A DNA stretch of 64,000 bases from Neoceratodus forsteri (lineage: Eukaryota > Chordata > Ceratodontiformes > Ceratodontidae): positions 1,185,117,001 through 1,185,181,000 of the forward strand of contig CM028132.1 of the NCBI GenBank assembly GCA_016271365.2, in the 5' to 3' direction. A program made the position numbers and the translations under genes. The notes beneath the pieces were generated by a model. That model did not search any database and was not told the origin of the DNA. It saw nothing but the letters and a program-made list of their open reading frames with translations. Of the stretch, positions 11,126 through 21,922 are shown one piece after another (the first letter of the stretch is position 1; every line of letters begins with the position of its first letter).

Positions 11126-12990
11126 CAGCACAAGGGGAGGAGTTAGACAAGGTACTGATGAAAGCCACTGGCAAGATGGCAGAAAAGGAGGAAGTGCTGC
11201 TGGTGGGGACAGTCTGCTGGATGAAGGTTGGAGCCCCACTGGTGCCTTCAGCTTGAAGCAGGAAAATCTTGGACTACCTGCAGGGGTGTTCTCAGCAACT
11301 AGTCAGTGAACCCACTGGTGATAGGGCAATACTGGACCTGGTACTCACCAACAGGGACAGTGTTGTAGATGATAGGTGGAGGGCCACCCGGGACCAGCTG
11401 ATCACTATACAATGTGGGTCAATATAAGGACAGCTGCAGAACTGATCCACAAAAAGGCAAGGGTCCTGGATTTCAGGAGAGCAGATTTTAAAAGATGGGT
11501 GAATGCCACAGGGATGAACTGGCAGGAGTGACCTGGTGGGTGGAGGAACAGTGGGGAAACTAAAAAGGCCACAGTGAAGGCAGCAAACCTCTGCATCAAG
11601 CAAGGAAGCAAAAGAAAGAGGAAAAGAGACCACTACAGTTCTCAAAAGAGCTGGTGGAAAGGTAAAAGCTAAGAGGGCAGCATTCAGAAAATACAAGGAG
11701 ACACAAAGGAGGAGGATAAGGAGGTATCGAGGGAACAGAGAGAGAGCAGTAAGAAGCACAAAGACTCAAACTGAAGAGAGAATAGCCAAGGCAGTAACAA
11801 AAGGGGACAAGACATTGTTTAGGTATGTAAGCTAAAAAGAAAGACCAGGGATGGGATTGTAAGGTTAAGAAGAGAAAGGGAGGACTATGGGGGGGCAGGA
11901 AAAGGCAGACATCTTAACCAAATACATTTGTTCTGTGTTCATAGAGGAAACATGCAGGGAGAGGACACAAAAATGTAACTGGAGCATTGGAAGCAGGGAG
12001 GTGGACACCAGTCTGTTTACAGAGGAGAGAGTCCTGAAGGGACTTGTAATTCTGAAAGTGGACAAAGCAATAGAGCCAGACGGGGTCCACCCAAGGGTAC
12101 TGAGGGAGCTCAGGGAGGCACTGGCTGGAGCTCTGACAGCCCTATTTAACAGCTGATAGGGAATAGGAGTAATCCCAGAGGACTGGAGGAGGGCAGATGT
12201 AGTCCCACTTCACAAAAGTGGTAGCAGGGAAGAGGCTAGCAATTATAGGCCAGTCAGCGTGACCTTGGTGGCGGAAAAGTTAATGGAATCACCGATGGAA
12301 GAAAGGATTGTGCAATGCCTTGGATCCAATGGTGTTACAAGATCCAAGGCAGCATGGATTCATGGTGAGGGAGATCATGTCAAACAAATTTGATCGAAGT
12401 TCTTTGAATGAGTGACCAAGGATGTAGATCAGGTGGAGCAGTGGACAAAGCCTACCTAGATTTCAGTAACATGTTTGACAAAGCTCCACATAGGAGAATA
12501 GTAAGCATGTTGGGTAGCTTAGGCGTGGGTCCAAAGGTGGAAAACTGGGTAAGAAATTGGTTAAGGGATAGGCAACACAGGGTGGTGGTAAATGGAGTTC
12601 ACTCAGAGGAAGGGACAGTGACCAGTGAGGTGCCTCAGGGATCAGTGCTGAGACCGGTCCTCTTTCATGTCTTAATAAGTGACACTGCAGAGGAGCTGGA
12701 AAGGAAGGAAGGTCTGCCTCTTTGCGGATGACACCAAACTCTGCAGTATGGTGGACAGTCTAGGGGTGTGTGGAAAGAATGAGCAGCGACCTGATAAAAC
12801 TTGAGGAGTGGGCAATGGTATAGCAGCTGTGTTTCAATGCAAAAAAGTGCAAAATAATGCACTCGGGGTAGAAAAACCAGAGGCAGAGTACAAAATGGGG
12901 GGGAGGGTACTAGTGACCACCAAGCAGGAAAGAATGGGGCAATTCGTGGGGGATCTTGGGCTCTATGGTTCAGGGAAGGTAGGCACCTGA
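11126..12990 (+). pseudogene. CR1 LINE, endonuclease end to RT
   Basis: A second CR1, abutting the previous one. 11290-11420 encodes the end of the endonuclease: GDRAILDLVLTNRDSVVDD. 11887-12156 gives the linker and RT start (LKVDKAIEPDGVHPRVLRELREAL). 12408-12731 gives AYLDFSNMFDKAPH and SEVPQGSVLRPVLFHVLISDTAEE, then FADDT in another frame near 12722. The 3' part decays by about 12990 with no octamer tail. Multiple stops and shifts. Diverged from the 9.4 kb copy, so a different or older subfamily. Confidence 0.85.
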
Positions 12991-13859
12991 TGAGAGGAAG
13001 CGAGGACATTGCTAAAGAGGCCCCGGCCACCACCGACCAAGCCTAGAGAAAAAGCTGCATTTAAATAAAAAACAAAAAAGCTGACCAATGAGGTCACCTC
13101 ATTTAATTATTTCTGTTACTGGTGGCACAGATAGATTATTGCAAGAAAGACATGATATCAGATACCTGGGAACTGATCCCGGACCCCAGAATACCATCCT
13201 CTGAAGAATTTTTTTGTCAGCAAGACTAGTGAGTAGTGAGCGTCAAATGCTGGTGGGCTCCTACATCACAAGTAAATTGGAGTTTGTATCACTACTACAT
13301 TTTTACTTCAGTCATTGAAGATCGTGAGGTGTGAGAAAGCGGGCTGGCAGCAGAGAGAGTGGACTGCTGCAGCAGATGGCTGAACCAGTGGATAGTAAGC
13401 GAGTGGAGAGCTAGTCGGGCAGGAGAAAAAAGACTGAAGCAGCAGAACATGCTGGTAAGCAAATGGGGAGAAAAAAAAAACATTAAACAATCAACAACCT
13501 GGTTATCTTAGCATTGTCTGTGTTGCCTCCAGTAGATTTCAATGAACGTGGGTCAATTAAAATGTAATTGTTTAACTTAAGCTTTCATACTGCGAGTTCA
13601 GTTTCTGGGAGGTGCAGTGAGCAGTATGCCCTGTAGAAAGCAGCACTTTAAATTGGATGGCTGCACGAGAGAGGAGGGGAGAACATGGCTTTCAGGAATG
13701 AGAGGCAAAGGATAAGGGAACGGACATAATGGCACAAGGATTTTGAGCATGTACTGCATCAAGGCTGGCAGAACTAGTTTTAGCCATGCATTAGACACTT
13801 TAGCGCACGGTTAACAGCCAAACACATTGCTCAAAATCCATTACCCATTTCATAAATAG
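12991..13859. other. No gene recognised
   Basis: About 870 bp with A-rich patches (13052-13075, 13472-13482). No conserved coding signature. Its right edge may include the 3'UTR of L1-A. Confidence 0.5.
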
Positions 13860-13889
13860 GAATTATAATAGATATACTGCAACTATTTG

Positions 13890-14251
13890 CAAGATGAAAG
13901 TTATTACAAGCCTGCTGTCCCTAGTAGGCATAAAGGGATTCTCAATGCTTCCTAAAGGATGCGTACCACTGTCTCATAGAGGCCAACATCTTTTCCATCC
14001 TGAGTGCCTGCATTATTTCAGTAAGCCATTCCTGAAAGGAAGGCATGGTCTTGGTCTATCTAGTGCCTCGATATTCTAACAGCCATGGTCACCAGGGTGA
14101 CTTGATGCTTCTTAGTGTCCATGAGTGTTTTCATCCCTAACCCGAGACATTTCTCTGGGATGAATATGTCTGCTGGACCAAGCATAGGGTCTACTGCTTG
14201 TTGTACCTGTTGCCATAGGGGTTGTGCTTTGGAACATTCCCAAAGAATTAG
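13890..14251 (-). pseudogene. L1-A ORF2 C-terminal segment
   Basis: Minus-strand translation gives LWECSKAQPLWQQV at the right edge, then FIPEKCLGLGMK, then after a shift WLTEIMQALRMEKMLASM and RQWYASFRKH. This matches the extreme C-terminus of L1/Tx1 ORF2p, downstream of the cysteine-rich motif. Two in-frame stops follow (RKH-stop). It is continuous with 15476 onward once the CR1 is removed. Confidence 0.8.
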
Positions 14252-15475
14252 GACTTAAAGAGGGAATTGGATCAGGGTGGAGTCGTAGATATGGACTACC
14301 CAGATTTCAGTAAGGTCTTCCACACTGTTCCACATAGAAGACTCATAAACAAGCTGGGCAGCCTGGGAGTTGGTGCAAAGGTTGAAAATTGGGTAAGAAG
14401 TTGGTTAGGGGATAGGAGACAGAGGGTGGTGGTAAACAGAGTTCATTCCAAGGAAGGGCGGGTGACCAGCAGGGTACCACAAGGATCAGTACTGGGACCG
14501 GTCCTCTTCAATGTCTTTATTAGCGACACTGCAGAAGGGCTAGAAGGGAAGGTATGCTTTTTTTGCAGATGACACAAAGATCTGCAATAGCGTAGACACT
14601 CGGGGGGAGCAGTTAATACAGATCTGAGATAGTTTAAGGAGTGATCAAAAGTGTGGCAACTAAGACTCAATGCGAAGAAATGCAAAATCATGCACTTAGG
14701 GCACAGAAACCCAGAGGCGGAGTACAAGATTAAGAGGGTGGTACTGACAACCACCAAGCATGAAACTGACCTGAGAGCAGTCATTTCTGACGACCTAATG
14801 GTGGCCAAACAGTATGACACGGCAGTGGAGAGAGCTAGTGGGATGCTAGTGTGTATAGGTAGGGGAACACCAGCAGACAGAACGAGGTAGTTATACCTCT
14901 GTATAAAAACATTAGTGAGACCTCACCTAGAGTACTGTGTTCAGTTCTGGAGACCACATCTTTGACAGGACAGAGAAAATAGAGGTGGTCCAGAGGAGGG
15001 CAACTAAAATGGTGCTGGGCCTCCATCAAAAGCCCTATGAGGAGAGGCTAAAGGACCTCAATATGTATGCCCTGGAAGAAAGGAAGGAGAGGAGTGATAT
15101 GATAGACTTTCAAATACCTCACGGGTATAAATAAGGTACAAGAGGGAAGCATTTTTCAGAAAAAAAGATGCTCAAGAACAAGGGGCGATACTATGAAGCT
15201 GGAGGGGAGTAGATTCAGGGTAAACATGAGGAAGTATGTCTTCACAGAAAGAGTGGTGGATGCCTGGAAGAGCCTCCCAGAGGAGGAGGTTGGAGCTAAA
15301 ACTGTAAAGGAATTCAAGTGCATAGGATAGGCAGAACAGAAATGAATTGGTTTGGAATGGGAGGGTAAAGACTGAGAACAAATAGGATCTGCAGTATTAT
15401 AGTAGGTAGGGAAAATGGGCAGACTAGGTGGGCCAAGCGGTCCTTATCTGCCAACAATTTCTATGTTTCTATGTA
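14252..15475 (+). pseudogene. CR1 LINE inserted in L1-A
   Basis: 5'-truncated CR1. 14267-14572 reads [20 protein letters not shown] and [20 protein letters not shown] (RT palm A and motif B). FADDT follows in another frame at about 14560. 14651-14890 reads LRLNAKKCKIMHLGHRNPEAE, and the C-terminal region is at 14937-15134. It ends in GGGCCAAGCGGTCC and octamers TTCTATGT at 15460-15475. It splits the L1-A ORF2 codons, so it is younger than L1-A. Its final ~310 bp were later copied into the tandem duplication at 17222. Confidence 0.87.
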
Positions 15476-17221
15476 ATGTATTTCAGAGTGCCAGGAGCAG
15501 CTTCACACCTTAAACACTGGTGAGTCTAGGACATGCCATGTATGGAGCTTCTCTGGCGTATGGTACATGTTTTGAAGTATTTTAGTTTGCATCAATATGT
15601 AGTGGCTATTTTCACATACTTATTACTTATGGGTATTAGACCAGCTCTTGCCCCAGGCTTCGTGTAAAGCTTCCCAAGCAAGGGCCACTTGCTGGCATTT
15701 TGCAGGGGACCCAAATCTGTGTGGCAGCAGGGTTTGAAATGGCACCACACAAAAGGAAATAGCATGGAGCATAGACGCCTTGTTGAAGTTGACGTAGCAC
15801 TGGGGTTCCCTAAGGCATAAAGGACACTGTACCAATGAGTTCAATAGCTGCATGTCTAACCTAGAGAAAAAATATCTCTGTAGTGGGAAGATGGAATTCT
15901 GCTTGCATCCGGGCATAAGTTGCCCACTTGCCTTCCACAATGATATGCTCCAGGTTAGTGATGCCCCTATCTTGTCACTGCTGCTTAAAAGCAGGTTTAC
16001 CTCCTATGCGGAAATCATTCTTGAGCCATGATGCTTGTGATGTGACTGATTCCAGGGTAGTCTTCATTAGTCTGGATGACTAGGCATAAATGTATAGGGA
16101 TGTGGCAATGGGGGTATGTCATAAAAGTTTAGGTAATGCCTTAACCCTGGTGTGAAAAAGAGAAGGTAACCCAATGCCATGTTGTTTGCAGACTGGCTCT
16201 TCTGTTTCTAGCCACTGTGGGCGATACTGCTCCACAAGAGTTAAGTACTGGTTTCCCCTATTTAAAGTACTTGGTACCCTGGGCTGCATGATAATAAATC
16301 AGGATATCAGGTAGGCTGGGGCCCCCACTTGCTTTGAGGCTGCCAGCTTGGTATTGGTCTCCGGGAATGCTTGCCTTGCCAAAGAAAAGAAGAAATAATA
16401 CACAGGGATTGAAACCATTGTAATGGGAGTCATACTTACAGGATGAAGATGTCTGGGAAGAATATTCATTGTAATGATACCTACACTGCCCCAGAGAGTG
16501 ACAGGGAGGGAAGACTAGTGGTGTAGGTCTTATCTGATCCTTGTTAAGAGAGACATGAGATTACCCATCAAACCACAATACCAGACAACGGGACTTTTGC
16601 TGAGCTACGATTAGCTTGGCCCACTACTTTGATATTGTATCTGGGCATACATCTTTCTACCTCTGGTAGTCAAATGATTAAGGATAAACTACAGTTTGGG
16701 AAATATTCAGTTTGTACGTGGATATTTTACCAAACTCTTCCACTTCTCTCAGAACTTCAGGAATGGACACCTTTCGGTTTTGAACATGCAAGAAGATATC
16801 CGCGTACGAGGACATTTTATATTGTTTTTCCCCAAATGGAATTCCCTATATCTTTCTGTTAAGGTTCAGCCTAATGGCCAGGGTTCCAAATATAAATTAC
16901 ACTGGACGAGGAGAAGCCAGACGACAGCACCTTCTTACAATGAATTTTTGTGTAAGGCTGCGAATAAAGTAACCTAACCTATTGGATACATTCAAGTGGC
17001 AGGCCAAAATATTTCAAAACACTAAATAAGTACTCCCAAGAAACCCGATAAAAGGCTTTTTCTGCATCAAGGGAGGCCAGAGCCATGGGGTTCTCTGCCC
17101 CCTGGATGCAAAAACAATATGGAGGAGTTTTCTTAAATGATCAGAGGATACCTGTCCCCCCACAAAGCCCACCTGCTCCAGGCCCAACAGGGAGACCAAA
17201 ACCTTTTGCAGCCTCATGGCC
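15476..17221 (-). pseudogene. L1-A ORF2 RT body and cysteine-rich region
   Basis: Minus-strand frames give RT palm sequence at the right (17141-17241): LQKVLVSLLGLEQVGFVGG and IVFASRGQRTPWLWPPLM. Near 16798-16806 comes the catalytic loop, Y-A-D then I-F-L-H-V, where L1 elements have Y-A-D-D. It continues as VSIPEVLREVEEFGKIS. The left edge encodes CLRCEAAPGTLKYI. The missing second aspartate, if real, would have killed the polymerase. Stops and shifts are common. Confidence 0.8.
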
Positions 17222-17244
17222 AAAAAGATGCTCAAGAACAAGGG

Positions 17245-17756
17245 GCCACCTCTCGCTTCGCTGGCGGCCCGGGTTTGGGAACGGACTCGGGCGGCCGGGG
17301 GTCGGTGGGGAGAGGGAGGATCGAGCGTCCCAACGGATGCTCTCCTCCCTCAGGGGTGGGTAACCAAGAACACTTAGGCGTTCTGCATCCTTCCATAGCC
17401 AGTGGAAGCACCGGCAGAGGGAAGGGATGGGCTGGCTTTCGCTCACGGAGCGAGGAGAGGGGCGTCACAGTGCCTGAGGGTTGACGTGCGTCAGCACGCG
17501 CCACCGCTGGACGTACGTCCCCAGCGCTGACGCCTCAGGGGAGTGGGACAAAGGAGAAAATGGAAAAATCCTCCGCAGCCCTAGATGAAGGCTCCAGTAC
17601 CACCCAGGGCCACCTACAGGACAGACCCCACTGTGCGAGGAGAAGATGAGGAGGCACTCTAGGGGCAGATCCCAAGGTAGGCGACTTGGGGGACATGAGC
17701 GGACTTGAATGAGTGGGCACTGGAGGTAGGCAGGAGGATAAAAGAAGAAAACAAAA
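17245..17756 (+). mobile_element. GC-rich retroposon, copy 2 (512 bp)
   Basis: Inserted inside the duplicated CR1 tail between an exact 11 bp repeat AAGAACAAGGG (17234-17244 and 17757-17767). The uninterrupted CR1 copy at 15173 shows the empty site. Plus-strand sense with a purine/A-rich right end. Shares the block GGTTTGGGAACGGACTCGGG and downstream GC-rich sequence with copies 1 and 3 in opposite orientation, but is shorter and more diverged. It contains several CpG-rich stretches such as GACGTGCGTCAGCACGCG. Confidence 0.75.
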
Positions 17757-18054
17757 AAGAACAAGGGCGATACTATGAAGCTGGAGGGGAGTAGATTCAG
17801 GGTAAACATGAGGAAGTATGTCTTCACAGAAAGAGTGGTGGATGCTCTGAAGAGCCTCCCAGAGGAGGGGTCAGAGCAAAAACTGTAACGGTATTCAAGA
17901 GTGCATGGAAAGGCATAACAGAAATGAATGGGTTTGAAATGGAGGGTAAACACGGAGAATAAATAGGATCTGCAGTATTATAGTAGGTGGAAAATGGGCA
18001 GACTAGTGGGCCAAGTGGTCCTTTCTGCCAACAATTTCTATGTTTCTATGTAAT
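17757..18054 (+). repeat. Duplicated CR1 3' tail
   Basis: Second copy of 15173-15475. It contains ACTATGAAGCTGGAGGGGAG, GTATGTCTTCACAGAAAGAG and the terminal TTCTATGTTTCTATGT. Not an independent insertion: the L1-A flank that follows it is identical in order to that at 15476. Confidence 0.8.
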
Positions 18055-18198
18055 GTATTTCAGAGTGCCTGGGGCAGCTTCACACCTCAAACACTGGTGA
18101 GTCTAGGACATGCCATGTATGGAGCTTCTCTGGCATATGGTACATGTTTTGAAGTATTTTAGTTTGCATCAATATGTAGTGGCCATTTTCACATACTT

Positions 18199-18843
18199 TT
18201 TTTTTTTTTAATCATTCTGTTTATTCGCCTTACTGTCCCCGCCCTCCACTCAATCAGATCCCCTCATGCCTTGCTGCATCTCTCCCTTATTGCCCTGAAG
18301 TCTGCTCCTTAGAGTGCAACCGATCACTTGTGAAATCCTCTTAATACTCCCAGATAACCCCTGGGCAGGGGAGGAAAGGTCTCCCTTACCTTTCCCCAAA
18401 CCACGTAGAGCGGTGGTGCACACTGGAGTCTGCCCCCGATTACAACTCTGGGGATGCGCTGTCGGCTTCTGGAGGGGTTGTCACCTAGGAGTGATGGAGT
18501 CCATTTTCCATTTTTCTAGTGCCCCATAGTCGTCGGCACTCGGAGAGAGCTAATTGGAAGGTGTGTGTCAGGACACAGCTCCTCCCAGGGCTCTCGGCTG
18601 ATGTCTGTCCCTTCCATCGTTTGTCACCAACTGCACTGCCAAGCCCAGGTTCACCCGGGAGAGGGCAGTATTGCAGCGGGACTAGCACTAAACCCTCCCC
18701 AGAGAGGGGGAGCTACCTCAGGGTGCTCAATCCCTCTCTCCCCCTGCTGACCCCCGGTGGCCCGAGTCTGTTCCCAAACCCAGATCGTCGGCGTGGAGCG
18801 AGGTCATCCAGTGCTTCAACCCTCAGTGCCACTGGGCTGGCCT
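18199..18843 (-). mobile_element. GC-rich ~645 bp retroposon, copy 3
   Basis: Flanked by an exact 14 bp direct repeat ATTTTCACATACTT (18185-18198 and 18844-18857). The empty site is visible in the first duplication copy at 15608. It starts with a run of Ts, so the sense strand is minus with a poly(A) tail preceded by GCGAATAAACAG, an AATAAA signal. Length equals copy 1 (645 bp), which argues for a discrete full-length family. Internal sense sequence GGAAAGGTAAGG resembles a splice donor. No conserved protein domain. Confidence 0.78.
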
Positions 18844-19144
18844 ATTTTCACATACTTATTACTTATGGGTATTAGACCAGCTCTTGCCACAAATTTTGTT
18901 TAAAGCTTCCCAAGCAAGGGCCACTTGCCAGCATTTTGCAGGGGACCCAAATCTGTGTGGCAGCAGGGTTCGAATGGCACCATACAGGGTGGCCATTTTG
19001 TGTCAGGTAAACAATGGATAGTTCGGACTTCATGGAGCTATTGGAGGTAATAAGTTAAATGATCAGAGGATATGTGTCCCCCCCCAAAGCTCACCTGCTC
19101 CAGGCCCAACAGGGAGACCGAAACCTTTTGCAGCCTTGTGGCCA

Positions 19145-20638
19145 GCAGTTTAGCTAAGATTTTCAGGTCTATATTCAATAAGGAAATAGGCCTATTCTTT
19201 TGAACTAGGGTAGGGTCTTTGCCCGGCCTGGCCAAGACAGAGATAGTGGCCTGCTGGAGGACAGCATCTAGGGTTTGAGTTTCATAGGCTTCTAGGTAAA
19301 TATCCAGAAGTGGGCCAGAGAGTTTGTCAATGAGGGCTTTATAAAAATTAATCGAGAAGCCATCTGGGGCAGGGCTTTATCCAGGGACATTGAGTTAATG
19401 GCTTGTTGTATTTTCCAGGGTAGATATGGGAAGTTTAAGAGTAGCCTGTTGTATCTGAGAGAGGCTGGGGAGTGGGATGGAGTTTAGATAGTCTTCTACC
19501 TGCTGGAGAGAACAACCTGAGTCTCCCAGGTTGTACAACTTAGAACAGTATTCCTGAAAGATTTGGGCAAAACAACTGGGGTCTGTGATGATTTGCTCAG
19601 TGCTGGGATCAATAATTGATTTGATTGTCCTTAGTGTCTCTTGCTCTTTGAGCCATAGGGCCAAATGTTTCCCAGCTTTTTTCCCCTCAGAGATGGTGTG
19701 TTTTAGCATCGAACAGAGCCAGTTCAGCCTTTTTCTCTATTTAGCTCATAATGTAGTTCTCTAAGAATACCCAACTCACATCTGGTGGAGATATCCGAGG
19801 TACTTTATAGAGCTCTCTCTAAAGCCCTAATCTGGGTGAGGAGGGCGGTAGCCTTCTCCTGACTTAGATTTTTTTCCTTTTGGCAGAGACACGAATGATG
19901 CCCCCCCAATATGGTACACATAAAGGCATTCCACAGAGTAGCAGCTTGTGGGATTGAACCTCTGCTGTCATGGAAAAACTATGCTGCAAAGACTTTCAGG
20001 GACTTTTAAGATTTCAGGGTCTATAAGGATATTATTATTCAGTTCCCAGGTTCTGTCCACCTCAGCCGTGATGTCTTAGCTGAAGGTTAGCTGCTCCAGG
20101 GCATGGTCAGAGATGACCTGGGAATAATCTCCACAGAATGGAGGCCAGGGATTAGTCAGACTAATCAAAAAAGTATATTCTGGAGTTAGTGCCACATAGG
20201 GTGTGGAAAAGAAGGTGTATTCTTTTTGGGTGGGGGAAAAAAGAGCCTCCAGGGGTTCATACAGTGAAGGGAATCTTGTACCTCCCTCAGCGCTCTGTAG
20301 TCAGGGCACAGACCTTTCCTTTGTGCATGAGATCTATCAAGGTCCATGTCCATGACAGTATTCTAATCCCTTCCCAGGATAAAGAGGCAGGAGGACCAGT
20401 CTTCCAGATGGGTTAGCAAAGAGGTAAAAAAGGCTGGGTTGCTACTGTTAGGGACATAACTATTAGCAAGGGCTACAGGGGATCTGTCCAATCTACCCTT
20501 CACTATGATATAATGGCCCTGTGGGTCAGCTCATGACTGCCTGCATTTGAAAAAGGTGTATTTCTGGCTTTCAAAACAGCCACCCTGCTCGTTTGGAGTG
20601 AAGGCCCTCCTCAAATATCTGTCCAACCCAGCTCTTCT
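19145..20638 (-). pseudogene. L1-A ORF2 endonuclease, linker and RT start
   Basis: From right to left on the minus strand: WVGQIFEEGLHSKRAGWLF near 20560-20630 (APE-type endonuclease), then a decayed catalytic domain, then the linker 19395-19709 (KHTISEGKKAGKHLALWLKEQETLRTIKSI), then RT start 19038-19235 (KDPTLVQKNRPISLLNIDLKI). L1-B is inserted at 20639, exactly where the N-terminal endonuclease codons at 26986 should follow. Frameshifts and stops disable it. Confidence 0.8.
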
Positions 20639-20971
20639 TTTTAAAACTTTCTTTTATTTATGTATATTTTCTTTTTCCATACCCCATCCCATGGAGACCA
20701 CATTTACAAACAAAAGTATAAGAGTGACAAATTTTCCAGGTACATGATGGTTCTGAGAGGATACCGTGTCGCATTAATTATACATTCATCATCAATCTGT
20801 GTGAGGGTATATTTCTTCCTAATACATACTTTTCTCTCTCCTTTTCAGTACGACATATCTTTAATTTGCATATTCCTTTGTCTGCGCTCTGTCATAGTTT
20901 AAACTGTAGCCCAAGGACCTCAGCTTCCCAAGGGTACAATCAAATCCCTCAGATGTTAAATATTTTAGATT

Positions 20972-21922
20972 TTAAGGAATAAAATTCCAGGGTCCATTTA
21001 CCATATAAAGCACCCATCTTCTCCAAATCAACTCAAATTTGGTGAGCTTCTTATTAAGTAAGGCTGTGAGTGCCTCTAATCTATATAGTTTGATCATTAT
21101 GTCATGCCACCCCTGGATGTTAATCTCCTTCTGAGAAAGCCAATTTTTTGTAATTATTTTTTGTGCTGCTAGGCATGCCATTTTTAAGAATTTACCTGTG
21201 TTAGGATCCCTGCATCCCCTGGGATAATCCATAAAGAAAAAAAGGGAAGGGGTGAGTTGTAAATTCGGATCAATTATACTCTGTAAGGTCTGCTGTAGGT
21301 CCTTTAGAAAACTTTGGACTTTTGGGCAACTCCAGAATATATGACCCATCGTTGCTGGGGAATATCCGCACTTCCTCCAACACCTTGAAGCTTCCTCCCC
21401 TTGATATTTCCCTTGAATCGCAGGGGTCTTAAAAAATCTCACTAACATTTTCCAAGCAAACTCCTTCCAACTGACCGCCGAAGTCCCCCACTGTGTTCTT
21501 TGTAGTGCCCATTTCCATTGCTCTTCTTGTATCCTAATACCCAAATCCCTCTCCCAGGTCTCTTTGGTACTCTGAATAGTATCTCCTTTCCAATTGATAA
21601 GAGCTGTGTATATAATTGAAATTATATGCTCCTTAGGCGGTTTGCCCTCTATAGCTGATTTTAATATTTTCGCAATCTGAGGGGGAGGACCTAATCCCGG
21701 GGGCAACTGTGCCTGCAGCGATCTAATATATGCTCTTATCTGGAAGTATCTGAATCTATCTTTCCATGATATATCATATCTGACAACTAAAGTCTGAAAG
21801 TCCAAAATCTCATCCCCCTCCAAGAAATGCCATATTAAGTGCAATTTTTTCTCTTCCCATTTTTTGAAACCCTTGTCCCACTTGACTGGGGTGAAGGATG
21901 TCAGGTAGGGCACTGGCAGCAT
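20972..21922 (-). CDS. L1-B ORF2p C-terminal 316-residue open segment
   Basis: Longest uninterrupted coding block of the window. It covers the region after the RT thumb through the natural stop. Visible features are WKDRFRYFQIRAYI, a basic W-rich central part (QEEQWKWALQRTQW), and the L1-type cysteine motif CWRKCGYSPATMGHIFWSCPKVQSF with Cys, Cys, His and Cys spaced as in L1/Tx1 ORF2p. The end is IWRRWVLYMVNGPWNFIP. The open frame is part of the larger broken ORF2, so it is not an independent gene. Its start is only the first codon after an upstream break. Confidence 0.75.
   Translation of the reverse strand: MLPVPYLTSFTPVKWDKGFKKWEEKKLHLIWHFLEGDEILDFQTLVVRYDISWKDRFRYFQIRAYIRSLQAQLPPGLGPPPQIAKILKSAIEGKPPKEHIISIIYTALINWKGDTIQSTKETWERDLGIRIQEEQWKWALQRTQWGTSAVSWKEFAWKMLVRFFKTPAIQGKYQGEEASRCWRKCGYSPATMGHIFWSCPKVQSFLKDLQQTLQSIIDPNLQLTPSLFFFMDYPRGCRDPNTGKFLKMACLAAQKIITKNWLSQKEINIQGWHDIMIKLYRLEALTALLNKKLTKFELIWRRWVLYMVNGPWNFIP

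Larger units (their letters stand above)
15162..19144. repeat. Tandem segmental duplication (~2 kb unit)
   Basis: Copy 1 is 15162-17221: the CR1 tail plus the L1-A C-terminus back to the RT start. Copy 2 is 17222-19144 and repeats the same order: CR1 tail (17757-18054), L1-A 3' block (18055-18198 and 18844-18985), then L1-A RT (19056-19144). The junction at 17221/17222 jumps from L1-A GCCTCATGGCC directly into AAAAAGATGCTCAAG, which is CR1 sequence from 15162. Copy 2 lacks about 1.4 kb of the middle, has ~70 bp of unmatched sequence at 18986-19055, and carries two retroposons (17245-17756, 18199-18843). Confidence 0.82.
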
